Assembly: GCA_964553795.1 (NCBI GenBank)
Contig: CAZKMR010000006.1
Span: 35,166-99,165, forward strand
Origin: JADLHS01 sp964553795
GTDB lineage: Bacteria; Verrucomicrobiota; Verrucomicrobiia; Limisphaerales; JADLHS01
Direction: 5' to 3'
DNA: 64,000 nt
The position numbers were made by a program, and so were the translations under genes. The notes beneath the pieces were generated by a model. It was not told the origin of the DNA. It did not search any database and saw nothing but the letters and a program-made list of their open reading frames with translations. Below are positions 59,943-64,000 of this stretch, piece after piece. The first letter of the stretch is position 1; each line of letters starts with the position of its first letter.

Positions 59943-60857
59943 ATGTTTCGCTTCATCGCTGCCCGCCTGTTGCAGACCATCCCGGTGCTGTTTGTGGTGG
60001 CGACGTTGACGTTCTTCATGGTGCGGCTCGTGCCGGGCGGACCGTTTGATGCCGATCGCTCGGTCGCGCCGGAAATCAAACGCGAGTTGGAGGCTTACTA
60101 CGGTTTGGACCAACCACTGTTCCGGCAATACCTCGACTATCTCGGGAGGCTGGTGCGTGGTGATCTCGGTCCATCGTTCAAATACGCCAATCGTTCCGTC
60201 AACGAGATGATTGCCGCGACGTTCCCGGTCTCGCTGCAACTCGGCGGCCTGGCCTTGAGCCTGGCGTTGTTGCTCGGCATCACGGCCGGAGTGCTTGCGG
60301 CGCTGCGACCGAATTCGCTGTTGGATTACACGGCGTCGGGCATTTCGATGACGGGAATCTGTCTGCCGACCTTTGTGCTCGGGCCGTTGTTGATCCTGTT
60401 GTTCGCGTTGAAACTGCGGTGGTTAAATGCATCAGGCTGGTTTGAAGCGTCCGATCGAATTCTGCCCGCCGTCACCCTCGGTATCGCTTATGGCGCTTAC
60501 ATCGCCCGACTCACGCGCGGCGGCATGTTGGAAATTCTCTCGCAGGATTTCATTCGCACGGCCCGCGCGAAGGGCGCGAGCGAGGCGCGTATTGTGGTGC
60601 GGCATGCGTTGCGCGGCGGATTGTTGCCAGTGGTTTCATTTCTCGGACCGGCGGCGGCGGGCATTCTCACCGGATCGTTTGTGATCGAAACCATCTTCCA
60701 GATTCCCGGGCTGGGCCGGCATTTTGTGACGTCGGCTTTCAACCGCGACTTCACGATGGTAACGGGCATTGTGGTGTTTTACGCCGTGTTGATTGTGTTC
60801 TTCAATCTGCTCGTGGACATCATCCAGGTGTGGTTAAACCCGAAGCTGAAGTTTTAA
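59943..60857 (+). CDS. oppB: Peptide ABC transporter permease OppB/DppB
   Basis: A 304-residue inner-membrane permease with about six helices (e.g. LLQTIPVLFVVATLTFFMVRL near the N-terminus). The EAA coupling motif is RTARAKGASEARIVVRHALRG, and the C-terminus is NLLVDIIQVWLNPKLKF. The YGLDQPLFRQYLDYLGRLVRGDLG segment is typical of OppB. It begins 18 bases after oppA and 6 bases before oppC. Confidence 0.93.
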   Translation: MFRFIAARLLQTIPVLFVVATLTFFMVRLVPGGPFDADRSVAPEIKRELEAYYGLDQPLFRQYLDYLGRLVRGDLGPSFKYANRSVNEMIAATFPVSLQLGGLALSLALLLGITAGVLAALRPNSLLDYTASGISMTGICLPTFVLGPLLILLFALKLRWLNASGWFEASDRILPAVTLGIAYGAYIARLTRGGMLEILSQDFIRTARAKGASEARIVVRHALRGGLLPVVSFLGPAAAGILTGSFVIETIFQIPGLGRHFVTSAFNRDFTMVTGIVVFYAVLIVFFNLLVDIIQVWLNPKLKF

Positions 60858-60863
60858 CTGACC

Positions 60864-61763
60864 ATGACGCCCGCCCCATCAACCGCCCCAGCTACCGCGC
60901 TCGCGGCGGCCGAACCGGGCGCGTCGCTGTGGCATGATGCGTGGTTGCGGCTGCGCAAAAACAAACTGGCGGTGTTTGGCGGCGCGACATTGATTTTCGT
61001 CATGTTGTTCTGTGTCGTGGGGCCGTGGTTCTCGCCCTACACCTACGAGCAGCAGGATTTGGATCGGTATGCGCAGCCGCCCAGTGCGGATCATTGGTTT
61101 GGCACGGACAAACTGGGACGCGATCAACTCACGCGCATCATGTATGGCGGGCGGATTTCTCTGGGCGTTGGCATTTGCGCGACGCTGGTGTCCTTGACGA
61201 TTGGCGTGTTGTATGGGGCGTTGGCGGGATTTGTTGGCGGGAAAACGGATGCAGCGATGATGCGCGTCGTGGATATCCTCTACGCGTTGCCGTTCACGGT
61301 GTTTGTCATCCTGTTGATGGTAATTTTCGGACGCAACATCGTGCTGTTGTTTGTGGCCATCGGCGCGGTGGAATGGTTGACCATGGCGCGTATCGTGCGC
61401 GGGCAAGTGCAATCCTTGCGGCGACAGGAATTCATCGAGGCGGCGTTGGCGCTCGGACTGCCCAAGCGCCGCATCATTTTGCGCCACATGATTCCGAATG
61501 TGCTCGGGCCGGTGGCGGTTTACACCACGCTCACGATTCCGGCGGTGATGATGCTGGAAGCGTTCCTGAGCTTTCTTGGGCTGGGCGTGCAACCACCGAT
61601 GAGTTCCTGGGGCACAATGATCAAGGACGGCGCGGAATTGATGGAAGAGTTCTCCTGGTTGCTGATGATTCCCGCATTGTTCTTCTCGTTGACGCTGTTC
61701 TCGTTGAATTTCCTCGGCGACGGTCTGCGCGACGCACTCGACGTGCGAACTTCCAAGGATTAA
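60864..61763 (+). CDS. oppC: Peptide ABC transporter permease OppC/DppC
   Basis: A 299-residue inner-membrane permease with an extended cytoplasmic N-terminus (WHDAWLRLRKNKLAVFGGA). Family signatures are HWFGTDKLGRDQLTRIMYGG, IGVLYGALAGFVGGKTDAAM, VVDILYALPFTVFVILL, the EAA loop EAALALGLPKRRIILRHMIP, and FLSFLGLGVQPPMSSWGTMI. It ends LNFLGDGLRDALDVRTSKD. Spacing to oppD is 4 bases. Confidence 0.93.
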   Translation: MTPAPSTAPATALAAAEPGASLWHDAWLRLRKNKLAVFGGATLIFVMLFCVVGPWFSPYTYEQQDLDRYAQPPSADHWFGTDKLGRDQLTRIMYGGRISLGVGICATLVSLTIGVLYGALAGFVGGKTDAAMMRVVDILYALPFTVFVILLMVIFGRNIVLLFVAIGAVEWLTMARIVRGQVQSLRRQEFIEAALALGLPKRRIILRHMIPNVLGPVAVYTTLTIPAVMMLEAFLSFLGLGVQPPMSSWGTMIKDGAELMEEFSWLLMIPALFFSLTLFSLNFLGDGLRDALDVRTSKD

Positions 61764-61767
61764 CCGC

Positions 61768-62745
61768 ATGCCGCTGCTCGACGTCAAAAATCTCCGCACC
61801 TATTTCCACACCCGCGCCGGCGTGGTGCGCGCGGTGGATGACGTGTCGTTCTCGCTGGAACGCGGCGAAACCCTCGGCATCGTCGGTGAATCCGGCTCGG
61901 GCAAGTCGGTGACGTGTTATTCGATGCTCGGATTGATTCCCCAGCCGCCCGGGCGCATCGAAAGCGGCACGGCCCTGTTCGACGGCGTGGATTTGCTCCA
62001 AGCGCCGCCGGAACAACTGCGCCAGATTCGCGGCAAACGCATCGCGATGATTTTCCAAGACCCGATGACGTCGCTGAATCCGTATTTGCGCGTCGCGGAC
62101 CAACTGATTGAGCCGTTGTTAATTCACGAAAAAATCGAACGACGGCGGGCGATGGAATTGGGCGTGCAAGCACTCAAGGACGTGGGCATTCAGGACGCGG
62201 AGAATCGCATTCGCAGTTATCCGCATGAATTCTCGGGCGGCATGCGGCAGCGCGTGATGATTGCCATGGCGCTAATAACGAAGCCCGATTTGCTCATTGC
62301 GGACGAGCCGACCACGGCGTTGGACGTGACCGTACAGGCGCAGATCATCGAGTTGGTCAAGAAACTCCAAGCTGAACGCGGCATGGCCGTGATTTGGATC
62401 AGCCATGATCTCGGCGTGGTGGCGGGGTTGTGTCGGCGCGTGAACGTGATGTACGCGGGTCGTATCGTGGAATCCGGCCCGACGGAGCGCATTTTCCGCG
62501 CGCCACAGCACCCGTATAATCGCGCCTTGCAAAAATCCATCCCGGCGCTGCAATCGAAAGGGGCGGAGCTTTATACGATTGCCGGTTTGCCGCCGGATTT
62601 GACGAAACCGCTGCCCGGTTGTCCCTTTGCCGGGCGCTGTGAATTCGTCCAGGATATCTGCCGCGAGCCTGTGGAATTGAAAACGGTCGCCGCCGAACAT
62701 CACAGCGCCTGCGTGCGCGTGCAGAACGGGGAACTGAAACTTTAG
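61768..62745 (+). CDS. oppD: Peptide ABC transporter ATP-binding protein OppD/DppD
   Basis: A 325-residue ATPase. Walker A is GESGSGKSV, Q-loop IFQDPMTSLNPYL, signature FSGGMRQRVMIAMAL, Walker B LLIADEPTTALD and H-loop ISHDLGVV. The C-terminal oligo_HPY extension contains four Cys for an iron-sulfur site (LPGCPFAGRCEFVQDICREP and HSACVRV). Pairs with OppF as the heterodimeric engine. The next gene starts 3 bases after the stop. Confidence 0.94.
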   Translation: MPLLDVKNLRTYFHTRAGVVRAVDDVSFSLERGETLGIVGESGSGKSVTCYSMLGLIPQPPGRIESGTALFDGVDLLQAPPEQLRQIRGKRIAMIFQDPMTSLNPYLRVADQLIEPLLIHEKIERRRAMELGVQALKDVGIQDAENRIRSYPHEFSGGMRQRVMIAMALITKPDLLIADEPTTALDVTVQAQIIELVKKLQAERGMAVIWISHDLGVVAGLCRRVNVMYAGRIVESGPTERIFRAPQHPYNRALQKSIPALQSKGAELYTIAGLPPDLTKPLPGCPFAGRCEFVQDICREPVELKTVAAEHHSACVRVQNGELKL

Positions 62746-62748
62746 CGC

Positions 62749-63735
62749 ATGTCCCAGCCATTCCTGCAAATCGAGAATTTGAAAACTCACTTTCCCGTGG
62801 AGCGAGGTGTCATCATCCGTCGACGCATCGGCACGGTGCGGGCGGTGGACGGGGTTTCGCTGACGCTGGAGCAGGGCGAAATTCTCGGGTTGGTCGGCGA
62901 GTCTGGCTGCGGCAAGTCCACCCTGGGCCGAACCATTCTACAACTCATTCCGCCAACCGAGGGCGCGATTGTCTTGGGCGGGAAAAATCTGGCGGGACTG
63001 GACAGACGCGCCTTGCGCGCGGCGCGGTCGGATTTCCAGATGATCTTTCAGGACCCGTATGCATCGCTCAATCCGCGCATGACCGTTTTCGACACGCTGG
63101 CGGAAGCCATGCGGGCGCATCGGAAGATTCCCGCCACCGAACTCAATCAACGAGTCGCCGCGTTGATGGAGAAGGTCGGCCTCTCACCCCGATTCGTAAA
63201 AAAATATCCGCACGAATTCTCCGGTGGCCAACGCCAGCGTATTGCGATCGCCCGCGCTTTGGCGGTTGAACCGAAACTGATCATCGCGGATGAACCCGTG
63301 TCGGCGTTGGACGTTTCGATTCAGGCGCAGATTATCAATCTGCTGGCGAAACTCTCCCGCGAAATGCAGTTGACGTTGATCTTCATTTCGCATGACCTCT
63401 CTGTGGTAAAGCACATTTCGGATCGCATCGCCGTCATGTATCTCGGGCGAATTGTCGAGGTTGGTCCGGCCACGCAGGTGTTTGCGAATCCGCTGCATCC
63501 TTACACCAAGGCGTTGGTCAGTGCGATTCCCATTCCCGACCCGGAGCGCGAGCAACAACGCCAGCGCGTCATCCTGAGCGGGGATCCCCCGTCACCGTTG
63601 CGCCCGCCCGCCGGCTGCGCGTTTCACCCGCGTTGTCCCTACGCCATCGCGGATTGTTCGAAGGCCGTTCCCGCTTTGGAGTCCTTCGATCCGAAGCGCA
63701 CGGCGGCCTGTATTCGCGTTCGGGAAATCAACTGA
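62749..63735 (+). CDS. oppF: Peptide ABC transporter ATP-binding protein OppF/DppF
   Basis: A 328-residue ATPase. Walker A is GESGCGKSTLGR, Q-loop IFQDPYASLNPRMT, signature FSGGQRQRIAIARALA, Walker B LIIADEPVSALDVS and H-loop ISHDLSVV. The C-terminal part has the oligo_HPY segment (GCAFHPRCPYAIADCSKAVP). The RRRIGTVRAVDGVSLTLEQGE N-terminus is usual for OppF. Last gene of oppABCDF; no terminator is evident in the remaining 265 bases. Confidence 0.94.
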   Translation: MSQPFLQIENLKTHFPVERGVIIRRRIGTVRAVDGVSLTLEQGEILGLVGESGCGKSTLGRTILQLIPPTEGAIVLGGKNLAGLDRRALRAARSDFQMIFQDPYASLNPRMTVFDTLAEAMRAHRKIPATELNQRVAALMEKVGLSPRFVKKYPHEFSGGQRQRIAIARALAVEPKLIIADEPVSALDVSIQAQIINLLAKLSREMQLTLIFISHDLSVVKHISDRIAVMYLGRIVEVGPATQVFANPLHPYTKALVSAIPIPDPEREQQRQRVILSGDPPSPLRPPAGCAFHPRCPYAIADCSKAVPALESFDPKRTAACIRVREIN

Positions 63736-64000
63736 GGCTTTAGGGCAACTTCGGTTTCATTCGCTGGGATGCTCAAGCCCTGTATGGCGGTTAGCGTTAA
63801 CGCCGCCTCTCATTGGGTAAGGAAGCCGGACTTTTGTGGCGGTGGGTCTCGGTTTTTTCGCGAATCGCTGTTTGTTGCGGGCAGCGACCAGTGTGGCGAA
63901 ATCAAAGCCCGCTCGCGCCACTTGGCCCAATTTTTGTATTGCACCCTCGTTGTTGTCGGCTACTCTGTCGCGCTCGATTTCTGAATCGAACACATTGTGA

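Noticed and set aside
63757..63993. Overlapping ORFs on both strands near the window end, and a tRNA-like gttcgattc
   Set aside because: Neither ORF has a recognisable family or start; the gttcgattc match has no acceptor stem or CCA-proximal pairing around it.

Overview
The window looks like a metagenome-assembled scaffold from a GC-rich Verrucomicrobiota bacterium, probably of the Pedosphaera/Limisphaerales type. I infer this from gene content and protein style: LamG, Ig and autotransporter-strand secreted giants, an H-X9-DG pseudopilin, a PEP-CTERM protein, ECF sigma/anti-sigma pairs and PQQ-propeller proteins. No rRNA, tRNA or CRISPR array was seen. Three 100-N gaps (949-1048, 30386-30485, 31617-31716) are each flanked by the same 55 bases on both sides. 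They are unmerged 55-mer contig overlaps, not missing sequence. dnaE, csrA and the flagellin gene are therefore intact once 155 bases are removed at each site.

Layout. 1-6.1 kb: 3' two thirds of dnaE, then a dienelactone hydrolase, a PqiA-domain membrane protein, rsmD and a YdcJ/DUF1338 protein. 6.2-18.1 kb: a secreted-protein and signalling island, all on the minus strand, with three transcription units. These are a pseudopilin plus a 1147-residue CBM32/BNR_4 protein, a 1369-residue LamG/Ig/autotransporter-strand protein plus a PEP-CTERM protein, and a histidine kinase plus NarL-type response regulator. Each unit is preceded by the same palindrome, CCCRANCGGGTGA, which makes this a candidate three-operon regulon of that two-component system. 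18.2-21.8 kb: ilvB and hemL. ilvB is preceded by a previously unlabelled 24-codon Val/Leu-rich leader peptide and an intrinsic terminator, that is, a classical attenuator. hemL carries an in-frame palindromic insertion. 21.8-28.6 kb: a frameshifted secreted protein, an ECF sigma/anti-sigma pair, a PQQ propeller, an unknown secreted protein and a DUF481 outer-membrane protein. 28.6-31.9 kb: a lectin-like protein, then fliW-csrA-flagellin, the partner-switching flagellin control module, with a CsrA-like site in the flagellin leader. 32-37 kb: kdsB, pyrG, a nucleotidyltransferase, small ORFs and folC. 37.3-42.2 kb: a minus-strand run of an unknown gene, kamA, an unknown secreted protein, an FmdB zinc ribbon and a DEAD-box helicase.

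42.3-58.1 kb is a surface-glycan locus. It holds an MsbA-like ABC exporter, two SGNH-like proteins, several methyltransferases including two FkbM, a DUF268 protein, a DXD glycosyltransferase, GT25, two GT10 (alpha-1,3-fucosyltransferase-like), one GT11 (alpha-1,2-fucosyltransferase-like) and two GT4-type enzymes. The combination predicts a methylated, fucosylated glycan that may resemble Lewis or H antigens. 58.3-63.7 kb is a complete oppABCDF peptide transporter. Miniature palindromic repeats (gtaggg...ccctac ends, and a separate CT-rich hairpin family) are scattered through the window, and two of them lie in frame inside genes.
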